Source: Diphasiastrum complanatum
Lineage: Eukaryota; Streptophyta; Lycopodiopsida; Lycopodiales; Lycopodiaceae
Direction: 5' to 3'
Assembly (NCBI GenBank): GCA_029204225.1
Contig: CM055103.1
Span: 6,262,852-6,322,851 of the forward strand
DNA: 60,000 bases
A program made the translations under genes and the position numbers. The notes beneath the pieces were generated by a model. It was not told the origin of the DNA. It worked only from the letters and a program-made list of their open reading frames with translations, and did no database searches. This document shows, one piece after another, positions 41,237-52,834 of this stretch (within the stretch, counting starts at the first letter, position 1; each line of letters opens with the position of its first letter).

Positions 41237-44200
41237 ATGTCTAGTCTTGCAGAGAGCATGCTGAGTGAAGCCAGCCGGCTTGATGGCACTAACTTTAGCA
41301 TATGGAAATTCAAGATCAAGAACATTCTTGAAGACAAAGAATGTTGGAAGCTTGTGACAGGTGAGGAGCCTGTTCCAACATCTGAACTTGAACTTAAGGA
41401 CTATATCAAGAGAGGGGAAAAGGCACACAGAATCATCAACATGTCAGTGAGGGATAATGTGATTCCTCTAATCAGGTCAGCCAAAGGGCCTGTGGATGCA
41501 TGGCACATTCTTTGTGCATTGTATGAGACAGCAAGTACAACCAGGTTTCTCTACTTGAAGAACAAGTTGTATACTCTCATAATGGAGACAGGGGAGACAG
41601 TTACTGATCATCTTACTAAGATTCAGGATATTAGATATCAGCTTTCTATACTTGGAGAGTCTATTGCTGACAAAGACTTGATGCCAATAGTTCTGAATAG
41701 CTTGTCATATGCTTATCAGAACTTTGTGATGATGATATCAGTGAGAGAGAAGATCCCTACCTATGAAGAAGTCTATGGTCTCTTGTTACAGGAGGAGATG
41801 AGGAGAGTTAATCTCTCCAAGAGGGAAGATTTCCAAGAGCATGCCTTTGCTTCTAAGAAGAAGCAAAATCCAGCTAAGGATAAGAAGAAAGGTAAAGGCA
41901 AGAACAAAGGAACACCACAAACACTTAAGCAAGGAATGGAGAACTTGCAGATGTCAGAAGCACAATCCTCCTCAAATACTTCTTCCACACCTCGAAGGAA
42001 GGGGAATTGCAATTACTGTGGTAAATATGGATACTTTGCTTTTGAGTGCAGGAAGAAGCTTGCAGACCAAAAGAAGGGCACAAAGAAGCAAGGAGGAAAT
42101 GTTGTTGAGAGTGTTGTAAGAGAGGAGCAGAGTGACATAAGGCAAGCTGAGTTATTCTCTGTTGCATTGGCTTCACAAGCTACAACAGGTGGTTGGTACA
42201 TTGACTCAAGTGCTTCAAAGCACATGACCCCTCATAGGGATTGGTTTGATACCTTTGTGGGGATTAGTGATGGACAAGAGGTGTGCATAGGTGACAACTC
42301 AACACACAAGGTCAAGGGAAAGGGCACAGTACCTGTAAAGCTTCCATCAGGAGAAGTCAAAGTCATTAAGAATGTCTTATATGTACCAGGACTTGCTAAA
42401 AATCTTCTTTCAGTAGGAGCTATCACTCAACAAAATATGAAAGTAGAATTTGATGCTACTTCTTGTCTTGTGTTGGACTTGAGTGATAATATGAAGGTTG
42501 TGGCCAAAGGATTGCAGGAAGATAATCTATACAGGTTATACACTTCTATCCCTAGTCAGCATGCTTATACAGCAAAAGGAAGGGATGTGGATAGGTTGTG
42601 GCATGAGAGGTATGGACATCTTGGCTACCAAAGCATGCAGGTGTTGAACCAGCATCATATGGTGGAGGGGCTTCCAGTTGTTAAGCCAAGCTCTTCAGTT
42701 TGCGAGGCTTGCGCTATGGGAAAACAGCAAAGACATAAGTTTCCCAAGGAAAGCACCACCACGGCAGCAGGCATACTTGACTTGATACATTCAGATTTGT
42801 GGGGGCCAACCCAAACAAAATCTGCAAGGGGGGCATATTACTTTATGACCTTTATTGATGACTTCTCACGCAAGATTTGGATTTATTTCTTGAAGTTAAA
42901 ATCTGAAGCATTCAAGTACTTCCTGCATTTCAAAGCTTTGGTAGAAGAACATTCAGGAAAGAAGATAAAGATGCTCAGGTCAGACGGTGGTGGAGAGTTC
43001 ATTAAGACAGAATTTGTGGAATTCTGCAAGGCCAATGGGATCAAAAGGCAGCTTACAGCTCCTCATACCCCTCAGCAAAACGGCGTAGCAGAGAGAAAGA
43101 ACCGAACTATTGTGGAGTGTGCAAGGTGCATGCTCAAGGCAAAGGGGTTGCCCAACACTTTTTGGGGTGAGGCAATGCACACAGCAGTGTTTTTGTTGAA
43201 TAGAAGTCTAACAAAAGCTGTGGAAGGCAAGACTCCAGAAGAGGCATTTAGCGGCATTAAGCCCAAGGTAGGCGCTTTGCGAGTGTTTGGTTGTACGGCC
43301 TATGCCCATATTCCCAAGGATAACAGGAAAAAGCTGGATGCAAAATCAGCAAAGAGTATTTTCTTGGGATACAGTGAAGAAAGCAAAGCTTACAGACTTT
43401 ACGATCTTACTAGCAAGAAGAGGATCATAAGTCGAGATGTGATCTTTGAAGAAGATCAAACGCCTCCTATAGAGGAACTTGAGATGGAGGATGGTACAAG
43501 TGAATTTGTGCCAATACTTGATGACCCACGTCCATATATTGGGGAGCCTCAGGATGATCATATGAGTGATCAAGAGGAAGAATCCGAGGAGGCTAGGAAG
43601 CGGAAGGAAAGGGGCAAATCTGTTGAGTCCTATTCACCGTCTTCATCACCAACTGCAAGGAAGAAGTTTCCCAAGTGGTATTGGCAAACTGTGCAGGATG
43701 GTTTGATATTGGATGAGGGAGAGAGCAGCAATCCAGGGGCTAGGAGGTCTCAAAGGCAAGCCCAGCAGCATGAACACCAGGAGACAAACTATGCAGTTAT
43801 GACTACTATTTTGGATTCACAAGATCCACATACATTCGTTGAGGCAGCAGATGAGAAGGTATGGCAACATGCTATGCAAGAGGAGTACGACTCCATTCTC
43901 AAGAATGATACATGGGATTTGGTGAAGTTACCAAAAGGGAAGCGTCCTATTGGCTGTAAGTGGGTCTACAGGACCAAATACAAATCTGATGGGAGCATCG
44001 AAAAGCATAAGGCAAGGCTGGTTGCTAAAGGCTATGCACAGAAGGAGGGCTTGGACTATGATGAGACGTTTGCACCGGTAGCTAAGATGACGTCTATCAG
44101 GTTGGTTTTAGCATTGGCTGCATTTTTTGGTTGGGAGGTCCATCAAATGGACGTGAAGAGTGCTTTTCTTAATGGACAGTTGGCTGAAGAAGTCTACATG

Positions 44201-44365
44201 GAACAGCCACAAGGTTTTGAGGCTAAGGGCAAGGAAAGTATAGTATGCAGGCTTAAGAAGGCCTTATATGGTTTGAAGCAGGCACCCAGGGCCTGGTATA
44301 GTCGTATTGACGACTATTTTGCCAAGGAGCAATTCATAAAGAGTCAGTCGGATTGCAACCTGTGA
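41237..44365 (+). pseudogene. Copia gag-pol, first 1042 codons, truncated in RT
   Basis: I chose the ATG at 41237 (MSSLAESMLSEASRLDG); the open frame begins 16 codons earlier without a good start. Order: gag (LDGTNFSIWKFKIKNILEDK), basic linker, zinc knuckle (~42007-42048), protease (42203), GAG-pre-integrase (RLWHERYGHLGYQSMQVLN), integrase with MTFIDDFSRKIWIYF, LRSDGGGEF and TPQQNGVAERKNR, then RT from WVYRTKYKSDGSIEKHKARL to LKKALYGLKQAPRAWYSRID. Oddities: the knuckle reads CX2CX4YX4C (His replaced by Tyr) and the protease triad reads DSSA, not DSGA. The frame stops at 44363 in mid-RT. Confidence 0.9.
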
Positions 44366-45328
44366 AGGAGGAAGATGGGAACATTGTTTTGATAGTTCTC
44401 TATGTGGATGACTTACCACATCATGGGTAACAATGGGCAGCTTATTGAAAAGGTGAAGGCTCATTTATCAAATGAGTTCGAGATGAAGGATTTGGGCTTA
44501 ATCCACTACTGTCTTGGTTTGGAGGTTTGGAAAAAGGAAAACTGTGTGTTTACTTCCCAAGCCAACTATGCATGTGAAGTTTTGAACAGGTTCAACATGC
44601 AGGATTGCAAACCCGCCCATTGATACCAGCAGTAAGCCATCCAGAGATGATGGCACTCCTTTTGTGGACGAGACTCTGTATAGGCAGCTTGTGGGTAGCC
44701 TGATTTATCTCACCACTACGAGACCAGACATTTCCTATGCGGTTGGTGTAGCAAGCCAGTTCATGAGTTCTCCAACTGAAGCACATTGGAAAGCAGCCAA
44801 GAGGGTTTTGAGGTATGTCAAAGGGACAACCTGCTATGGGATTGAGTACACAGATGACGGAAAGCTTCAGCTTGGAGGCTTTACTGATTCGGATTGGGCA
44901 GGTGATAGGGATGATCGAAAGTCAACCACAGGTTACATTTTTAACCTTGGTTCAGGGGCCATTTCTTGGTGTAGAAACAGCCCACAGTTACCTTATCATC
45001 GACAGAGGCTGAGTACAGGGCAGTGGCAAAAGCTACCTGCGAGGCAATATGGCTCAGGAGACTTCTTGGGGAGGTGCAGATTCCACAGGATGGTTGCATC
45101 CAGCTTGCCAAAAATCCTGTGTACCATGCTCGTACGAAGCATATTGAGGTGGATCAACACTTCTTACGAGAGAAGATACAAAGCGGAGAAATTCAGCTCG
45201 AGTACTGTGATACCAACGAACAAGCAGCAGATATCTTTACTAAGGCACTTAGTAGAGAAAAATTTGAAAAGTTTCGTAGCATGCTAGGTGTTGGTATGAA
45301 CAAAATAGCCATTGAGGGGGGGTGTTGA
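44366..45328 (+). pseudogene. Copia pol remainder: RT end and RNase H in shifted frames
   Basis: After the stop the polyprotein continues in other frames. The YVDD active site is near 44400-44411. EMKDLGLIHYCLGLEVW (44402-44623) is followed by a stop near 44622. LYRQLVGSLIYLTTTRPDIS and HWKAAKRVLRYVKGTTCYG follow, with RNase H DRDDRKSTTGYIFNLGSGAI in 44664-44990. A further frame change leads to 45023-45328 (AIWLRRLLGEVQIPQDGCIQ, ARTKHIEVDQHFLREKIQSG). At least three frame breaks prevent a full product. Confidence 0.85.
45314..45322 (+). promoter_or_regulatory. Copia polypurine tract
   Basis: GAGGGGGGG directly before the 3' LTR, the usual plus-strand DNA primer position. It overlaps the last codons of the polyprotein. 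Confidence 0.85.
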
Positions 45329-45712
45329 AATAAATGCCTATTTTGCCCCTTAAGGCTTGTATACTTGTAACTTGTAAGTTGTGCATAAGACATGGGGGTA
45401 AAACATTTATGTACATAGTACACCCCACTTGTGCTAATTAGGCAAGTAAATCAAGTAGGTTAAGGACCCATGTGGGTTCTAGAGCTAGAATTAGCAAGAC
45501 ACCACCTCTATACATAACATGCTATATGTAGCCCAAACTTTGGAGGGGTTTCCACACCCTACTACACTTTGAATATTCATTCATGTTGTGTGAGCTTCGA
45601 AGTCCTCTCTCTCTTGCTTTTGTGTTCTACTCCATAGTTGGTTTTTTGAAGCTTTCATAGTGTGCTTACTATGCTGTTATGATACTCCATAGCTAGGCCT
45701 TGAAATTTGTCA
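45323..45712 (+). repeat. Copia 3' LTR
   Basis: 390 bp, nearly identical to 40424-40813. All differences seen by eye are A/G or C/T. Confidence 0.95.
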
Positions 45713-47100
45713 AAACTATGTACCTATTCTGACTAGGTACTTCTGGTAGTTTAAGTTTTTTAACCAGGGTGTAGTTGATGAAATTATGGGTTGCCCCATC
45801 ATCAACCATAACTCTTACTGACTGGTTGCCAACTTTCCCATGCATATGTGTCATGCGGCCCAAAGCTGAAGGGTCTCGCTAGCATTGCAGAGGTCAGCTA
45901 GCAACAGTGTTCATGATCTTCATGATACACTTTGATCTTGGAAGCTGCCGAGTCACTAGGGAAACTTACAGTCTGAACAAGATGAACTTGTTTCTTATCT
46001 TTTTTATCTTTTTTAGTGAAAGGCCCCTTGGGACACTGTCTGACTGTGTGTCCCTTGCCCATACACACAAAGCACAAACGTTCTTGTTTGGCTTTCTCAA
46101 AATCATCTAGTTTTAAGGGCTATATGAGTGAAGGGCGTTTCTAAGGAGCTTCACTTTTAAATTTTTCTTCTTTCTTTCTTTTTAAAAATTTCTTTTTGAA
46201 TTGAAAGTCTTTCTGAGGAGGCTGCTTAGAAAGGGGCTGATGTCTCGCCCTCTTCCTACCCACTAAATCATCATAGATTTGAGCATATCTGAGAGCTTGC
46301 TCCAGGGTAGTAGGCGAGTTTCTCTGGACCTCTACTTTATATTCATCTTTGAGGCCTCGGACAAACCCTCTGATTTTCTGATAATCATCCATATTTTTAA
46401 TCTTTAAAACTGCTTCTCGATACTGCGAGATATATTGGATTAGGGACTTGTCCATTACTGTTCTTTCCCAGGCTTCCCAAGCTCTTCAAGTTCATTTTCT
46501 GGTAGGAATTCTCTTAGGAAAGCTTCTTCAAAAGCTTTTCATGACCAGGGAGTTTGCCCAGTCTCCTGGAGATTTAACCACCACTTATAGGCCATGGGCC
46601 CTAAGGAAAGACTGGCCTCAATTGCTTGCAAATGGTCAGGGGTCCGTTTAAGAGCATGAATGTTCTTCCATTTGCTAAGGTTTGTAGAATATCAGCATTT
46701 CTATCCTTCTCTTTCCCATTAAAAGTAGGAGGCTTTAAATCTTTAAAAACACTGGGATGAGACCGTAAAGTCTCACCCGAAACTGACGGAAGTGGAGAAG
46801 GGGACAACTGAGAAGTGGAAGGAAGGCTTCCTTTCGCGGAACTCAAAATCAAGTCTTTGAGTTCAGCGAACGGGGCATCCACCCTGGACTTGAATTGGCT
46901 AATGCCAACTTCAGTTCATCCACTTCTGTTACCAAGTGGAGAAACTGCTCCTTGGTAACCAGTTCGTCGAGTTCTTCGGCGAACTGTTCCTGTTCTTCCA
47001 TTTCCATTGGTTCTTTCCCTTTACTGTAAGACAAGGCTTCTCTTTCAAGCTCATCGATGCCTCTCTCCGGGGGTTGATCAGGTTTCTGAGGAGTGGTCAT
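45713..47100 (-). pseudogene. Gypsy C gag and protease start
   Basis: On the minus strand the gag ATG is at ~47100 (MTTPQKPDQPPERGIDELER, then KGKEPMEMEEQEQFAEELDE with a short coiled-coil LVTEVDELKLAL). The middle gag is frame-broken at ~46880-46600 (PSVFKDLKPPTFNGKEKDRN). The later gag domain is 46455-46141 (IQYISQYREAVLKIKNMDD, RGLKDEYKVEVQRNSPTTLE). The zinc knuckle is near 46030-46080, and the protease start runs to 45718. The Copia insertion splits the protease. Confidence 0.8.
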
Positions 47101-48281
47101 TTTCAGAACTGAAAGAGAGGTACCTTAACTTCTGAAGAATAAAAAGTCAGAAAGACTAATTTACAACTGTACAAGGGAAGGAAAGAAAAATTAGCTCTTT
47201 CTGAGAACTGTACTCCCACAGAGAGAATCAAGAAAAGCCCTCTCAGCTCTTCCTCAACTGCTTTCAGACCTGTGGTTCTGAGAAATTTGAATAGAAGGTG
47301 GAAAAAGTGCAAAAAGATCTGAAATTTTTGCAATCCCCCCTCGCTGGTCTGACAGCATCCCAATTTGTCCACAAAAAGGCAAATTTGAAGTCCAAAAGCA
47401 CCTCTGAATTCTGAAATTTCAGAAGTCCCCTGCTCGCTGATCTGGCAGAATTTCTATTGCTCCAAATCTTTGAAGTTGAGGCCCAAACGTTTGTCTAAAA
47501 TCTGGATTTTCAGAAGCACTGGCAGCGCTGACCCTGCTCTTCCCCTTTGGCTTCAAACTCGCTGAGAACTACTGAATTTTCCCCTGGAAACCAGATGCAA
47601 GTCTCTGGATTTACAGCGATGGAGGTGCTTGCTTATTCCTACTCTAATTCCGCTGGAAAATGTGTAGAAAACTCTCTTGAACCCTGTGATGAACAGCTGC
47701 CTTTCCAGCAAGCTACCTACACATGGAATCTGACTCCTTACTACTGTAATTTCTCAGTGTATTTCAAAGGTTTGAAGGCTGCATCTACAGCGATCTTCCT
47801 CCTCTATTCCTCTCTGAGCTTATACATGGGGATGTGGAGACCTCCCATGATGTAGGTGCTTGCAGATGGAGATGCTACAATTGCGGTTTTGAGTTCACTA
47901 GGCTGCTCACTAGGGTTAGGGCCCATTGTTGTGATTGACCAGGCCAGATGCGCGGGGCATGGGTATATCAGTGTGCAATGCCATTACAGCTGCTGAGGTA
48001 GAGAGGCTGCGAGAGATGTACGGCCATGATGGGTCAACCAGCCACTGAGACCATCACAGAGTTTTTTCCAATAGCGAGGGTAGAGCTCACAGGTCCAGGG
48101 TGCAGGGCCTAGTTGTAGAGGGTATACAAGTGCAGGGCCTAGCCACAAAGGAGCACCACCTACCCATGACAATCACTCAGTGCTTGTTGCACGTGCACGA
48201 GCCCTCACGACCATCAGCATCATCAGTTGCTGGTGTCACACCCCTAATAGTGGTGGTTAAACCTCCAGGAGACTAGGCAGA
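47101..48281. other. Gypsy C leader and unassigned sequence
   Basis: The first few hundred bases before the gag ATG are the expected leader (TCAGTTCTGAAAATG context on the minus strand, matching the starts at 21779 and 22541). No 5' LTR of element C was found on this side. From ~47870 to 48281 nothing is recognisable. Confidence 0.45.
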
Positions 48282-48446
48282 TGTTACGAGCTCGTGACCA
48301 GTGCTGAACCCTAGAGAACACAGATAGGTCAGATACCACAGTCAGGGTCGTGTCCAGCGTATACGACCAACAGGGCAAGACAGTGTGAGTAGTGTGCCCC
48401 AGCACGGTCCATAGCCATGGCGGGCCTAACACAGTCTAGGGACCCT
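48282..48446 (+). repeat. truncated Gypsy LTR, plus orientation
   Basis: Starts TGTTACGAGCTCGTGACC and follows the LTR family through GGCACGGTCC-like and GGCGGGCCTAACACA blocks, then stops at GGGACCCTGT. It is opposite in orientation to elements B and C, so it is not the missing 5' LTR of element C. Confidence 0.75.
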
Positions 48447-48597
48447 GTGTGTCGATGTGACCTATCAGCTACCGTGTCTGCAATTGCTCAAAGCCCTACA
48501 AAACATACACACACCATGCAAAGATTTAGTACGTTGCACAATGGATACTGCTCATTTTGCGGATTACGACTAACCTGATGTGAAAAAGCGAGCATTA

Positions 48598-48690
48598 GTG
48601 CTTCCACGAATCGTGATTCGTTGGCTGACGAATCACGATTCATCAAAGAATCGGCAGGTCCTGATTCGAATCGAAAAGAATCGGGCCTAG
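48598..48690. repeat. cluster of GAATCGTGATTC palindromic words
   Basis: ACGAATCGTGATTCGT (48606) and ACGAATCACGATTCAT (48627) are near-inverted copies of each other, and further GATTCGAATCG words follow to 48690. It lies just upstream of the hAT 5' region. A related cluster is at 55195-55285. Confidence 0.6.
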
Positions 48691-49163
48691 AAATTTTCTT
48701 GCTACAGCCCGGACCCTGAATTTATGAGGAGAGAGGAAATGGCATTTATGGTGAATGTGCAATGCGCTAGAACTTAGGTTAATCTTCATTGTTAAATGCA
48801 TTTTGAAGGAGAGAAATTAGAATAGAAGTTAAGAGAAGTTAGACCTTTAGTGTTTAGTAGTATTAGCCACTACTATTAGGTAAATGAAGAAGAGAGGCTA
48901 GAGCTTAAGGTTAGGATAGCCTTGGAGAGAGAATAGGAGGAGGTGTTGTGTATGTGTAAGTTTAGACAAGAGGTGTGTGTGTGTGAAATTGTGAATTTAG
49001 TTTTAGTTAGACTTTAGTAGAGTTGTTAGGACTCAGGATTGCTAGAGTTTAGAGTTAGAACTTAGGCAATAGAGGTGAGAGGAGTGTTAGAAGTTAGGAG
49101 AGTTAAGAGTTAGGAGTTGAAACTTGAGTTAGGAGTTGATACTTTAGAGGTAGGTGTTAGGAG

Positions 49164-50545
49164 TTGGTCACGACGAGACATAGAGATCCTATATGGGATC
49201 ATGTCACAGTTGCAGCGGCATATAGTAGCTCGAGCACAAAATGTTGGACGTGCAATTATTGTCATGTCAGCTACGCAAGTTGTCCAATGCGTATTCGAGA
49301 ACACCTTTGTTTGCATGGCTATGAGATCGGAGCATGCCCACAGGCACCTCCAAGGCTAGTGAGCACGATTGCAAGACCAGGAGCGATTCAAAGAGAGGAG
49401 ATCATTTCTCCAACGGTCACTTCAAGTGAGCATCATATACTTGTTATCTAATTCTTTAAACTTTTGCTTTTGAATTCTAAATTTTGCAATGTGCACGATG
49501 AAAGTGATTGTCACTTGTAGAATGTAAAGATTAGATGTTTTTTTATTTCTTTTGTTGCAATAGGATCACCTGCTAGGCATCATGCATCCACCTCAAGTCA
49601 AGATGAGACAAAGCCAGAGGCCGGCACATCTACACCACATGTAGATGTAGCTGGCCCCTCTACTTCTAGACCCCCACGGAGGGGTGTTACTGGAAGAGAG
49701 TATAATGTGCAGTTTTCGGGGTGACAACAAGATTAGGGCAAATGTGGCTATCAGAAGACTCTTCTACCATTGTGACCTCCCCTTCCATCTGGCGAAGACT
49801 TACTTGGGGGGATATGATAAAGAGTGTTGCTGCGATAGGAGACACATACCGTGGACCTAGCATGGAGTCCCTACACACCACACATTTGATGAGGGATGTA
49901 ACCAAAGAATTGGAGCCCATTCATGCATCATGGAAACAATTCGGGTGCACCATCATGATTGATGGTTGGAGTGACACAAGGAGGCGACATATCATTAATA
50001 TTCTAGTGTCTTCCTTTGTGGGCACCATGTTCTTGAGAACCATCGACACATTGCCACCTGGCACCATTGTTTCAGGTGAGTATAGAGTTCATGACATTTG
50101 TTGGATTTTAATACTCATTGCTCAAAGGTACTTAGAATTTTAATCATTTTAGTTTTTGATGCTCATGAGTCATTGCTCAATTAAAATCTGAATCTCTAAT
50201 GCTAGTCTCAATGCTCGTTGCAATTTGTTTAATGTTACAGGTGAGTATCTCTACTTACACATCGCGCAAGCGATCGAGGAGGTGGGTCCTCAAAACTGGC
50301 AATGGGTACAGTGGAACGGATCAACTGAGTCTCGATCTAGGAGATTTGAGACCATCGTTTTGTCATTGGACTTTTGGAACGAGGCAAGATCGATTGTTGT
50401 TGGATTGCAGCCACTCCACACCATTCTACGACTCACAGCTAGAGAGGGGTCCACCATGGGCCTTCTCTACGAGTTTATGGATAGGTCGGGTGAGCAGCTC
50501 GATCGGTCCACTGAGTTGAGTTTTGCAATGCATATACTATAACCC
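49164..50545 (+). pseudogene. hAT transposase 5' part: BED finger and DUF659
   Basis: The first block (49164-49360) reads RHRDPIWDHV, then WTCNYCHVSYASCPMRIREH, a BED-type DNA-binding finger (C-x2-C...H...C). After an intron-like gap (acceptor TTGCAATAG at ~49563) comes a Ser/Thr/Pro-rich linker (TPHVDVAGPSTSRPPRR). The DUF659 part follows in 49780-50080 (MIKSVAAIGDTYRGPSMESL, WKQFGCTIMIDGWSDTRRRH, INILVSSFVGTMFLRTID). After a second gap (acceptor GTTACAG at ~50240) is a chimera of AIEEVGPQN and FETIVLSLDFWNEARSIVVG plus EGSTMGLLYEFMDRSG, showing an internal deletion. A frame change near 49790 and no hATC end make it inactive. Confidence 0.75.
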
Positions 50546-51319
50546 CTTGGCCCTTCTAAATTCTAATTTTTTTCATTTCCATTTTGCCCTCTTGCATTGC
50601 GAGTCTGTTGCACGATCGGATAGGCTGAACTATTCAGCTCATTTTGATATCATATGTATATTTGTGACATGTGTATAGTATGATACCAACTATTCGGTTT
50701 TCACTGTATAGTTCATAACTTCATTGTACGCTCGAATGCTATTTGATTTTGCTTTTCGATGTAAATTTTAACTTTTAAATTTCGATTCAAAGTTCAAACG
50801 TTTATCCAATGTACTTAGCTTATAGCTTACTAGTAATTGCTCACTATTTACAACTTAGTAATTACTACAAACACTGCAATTACTAGTATGTACAGGCTAC
50901 TGATAACTGATGTGTGAGCACTGATGGGAGAGTGAAGTATCATGATTCTAATTTTAATTTTCTATGAACTGTGAAGTTATGAACATTAATTAGTAATTTA
51001 GTTTTAGCTTTCAGGCTTCAGCTTTTTACCAGCAACAATGAACTTTCAAATGCATGTATTCAGTAGAAATCTAGTATTTATAAGATTTTAGGAACATTTT
51101 AGACAATATAGATATTACTTGACATGTTTTCTAGCATTACATCAAAAAAATGCAAAAAAAAAAAAAAATTTGCTGATTCTTTCGAGACGGGCATGGTTTA
51201 GAACCATGATTCATGCTAATTCTTACGATTCTAAAAAGGTCAATTCTGTACCTGGTGGAAACACTAGCGAGCATGACACATACGACATGCTAAACCATGC
51301 CGAATGCACCAAAAGAGAG
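50546..51319. other. AT-rich stretch without genes
   Basis: No coding signal or clear repeat. Contains a 15-base A run near 51153-51168. Confidence 0.4.
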
Positions 51320-51322
51320 TTC

Positions 51323-51720
51323 CAACATTTTTGTAGGGATTGAAAAACACAGTCTAGCATCCTACAGCACATCGATCAGATAAATACAGCTCATTTCACA
51401 AATTAGGGCTAAAAATGACACCGGAAAGAGCATGACATTCATGAATTGACATACGTGCCATAAAGGCGAAAACCGATATTCTTGGCATTCTTGTAGGCAT
51501 TTAGAAATACAGTGTAGCATTTAATGGCACCTCAATCTGACACCTATAGCCTATTTCACAAGGAGGGCCAAAAAACCCACCAAAAGAGGGCACCACTCTC
51601 ATAACTTCATCTACGTGCCGTAACGGCCTAAACCGAGGTTCTAGGCATTCCTGTAAGCATAAAGAAACACAGTGTAGCACTTTACTTGCTTCAATCTGAC
51701 ACTTACAGCTAGTTCTAAAC
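51323..51720. repeat. ~157-bp diverged tandem repeat, about 2.5 copies
   Basis: Units near 51323, 51481 and 51639 share the order GGCATTCTTGTAGGCAT, AAATACAGTGTAGCAT, CACATCAATCTGACA-like, ATTTCACAA, GGGC-AAAA, ACGTGCCGTAA-GGC-AAACCGA. The third unit is partial. Divergence is substantial (roughly a quarter of positions by eye). Confidence 0.65.
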
Positions 51721-52079
51721 AATTTTCAAAATTGACATGCATAGGCAAGAAAAACCTGTCATGCTCGTTTCTCGTGCCCGGTGCCGTGTGTTGAAAGAGG
51801 TGATAATGCGATACCGACAAGTCGAAGAGGCAATAAACGACTTATCGAGCACAACAAAATGAACCTGCTTTCCTAATGCATGACTACGCCTATCAATATT
51901 GAACAAAACATAATGACACGAGTCAAGTTCAATCTTTTAGCAACTAACTTTGAAATCATCAGAGCTAAAGTGATTACGTAGCCAAGCAATGAAGAATTGA
52001 AATATCAGACAAAAGCAATATGAGATCACAGAGATTCTAACATAATACTAAACGCAATAACAAAATGATGAGCACAAGA

Positions 52080-52684
52080 CAATTGCGGATAGAAACCGCG
52101 TACTCTAAGCTATCTCTGAAAACTCTGTCTGATTTGCACTTCCGCTGATAAGCAGTAAGTGCTAATAGCAAAAACTCTAAAAGAACTCTAAAGAACTGAG
52201 CTAGAATGCTCAAGAGTGTTCAAGCTTGAAAGCTTGAGAGAGCTACCTGATACAAACTAATAGAAGTGTGATTAGCTATTTATACTAAGCAAATGCGGCT
52301 AGTCTAGTAGGACAGCTAATTAGGTCGTAGATCATAATGGCCAGTGGGCCATAGTGAGCTAGCATCCATCCAGTTAGTACTTCCTGGAAATTTACTTGCT
52401 AAACGGTTAGGGCCAGTCTGTGGCTTCAATTCAAATGGAACAATTAACTGTCATTCACCCTAAGTGGCCGAAGTGGCCGAAGTCTCCGAAATCTTCAAAG
52501 TCACCAAAGTTTGTCGAAGTCTTCGAAGTTTGTTGATGATGTCCAATATGTCGGATCCACCTGTGAGCGATTTCCCGTGTACTTTTGTAGACTGTGTAAC
52601 AACATGCATAGAACTGCAGAGCTGGATAATGTATGGATGAAGATTAAGAACAATTGGTCGATAATCAAGAGAATAATCCAACAT
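52080..52684 (-). repeat. LTR-like dispersed repeat, copy 2
   Basis: The 52207-52684 part matches 4368-4808. On the minus strand it starts TGTTGGATTATTC and includes a TATA-like GTATAAATA near 52270-52280. The GCCGAAGTG minisatellite is shorter here (52465-52530) than in copy 1. The left end is uncertain. Confidence 0.6.
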
Positions 52685-52834
52685 CGTGCCCACTGCGTCC
52701 CCCTCATCAAATAGATACTCGTAGCACCTTGGATCGTCGCAATAGGATGTGCAGAAAAAAATTTGCAACAAACTTTCTCATGCAAGAGCCGCGCGAGCAA
52801 CTGCCAAACAAATTTGGAACAAAGCAAAAAAAAA

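Larger units (their letters stand above)
40424..45712 (+). mobile_element. near-complete Copia retrotransposon inserted in Gypsy C
   Basis: 5' LTR 40424-40813 and 3' LTR 45323-45712 are each 390 bp, start TGTTGAAATAAATG and end TTTGTCA, and differ by eye at eight positions, all transitions. AAACT flanks both sides (40419-40423, 45713-45717), a 5-bp target duplication. Primer site TGGTATCAGAGC at 40814-40825; polypurine tract GAGGGGGGG at 45314-45322. It lies in the protease gene of Gypsy C in opposite orientation, so it is the younger of the two. It is the most intact element in the window but carries several frame breaks. Confidence 0.95.

Noticed and set aside
48282-48446. Missing 5' LTR of Gypsy C
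   Set aside because: Orientation is plus, while Gypsy C is on the minus strand.
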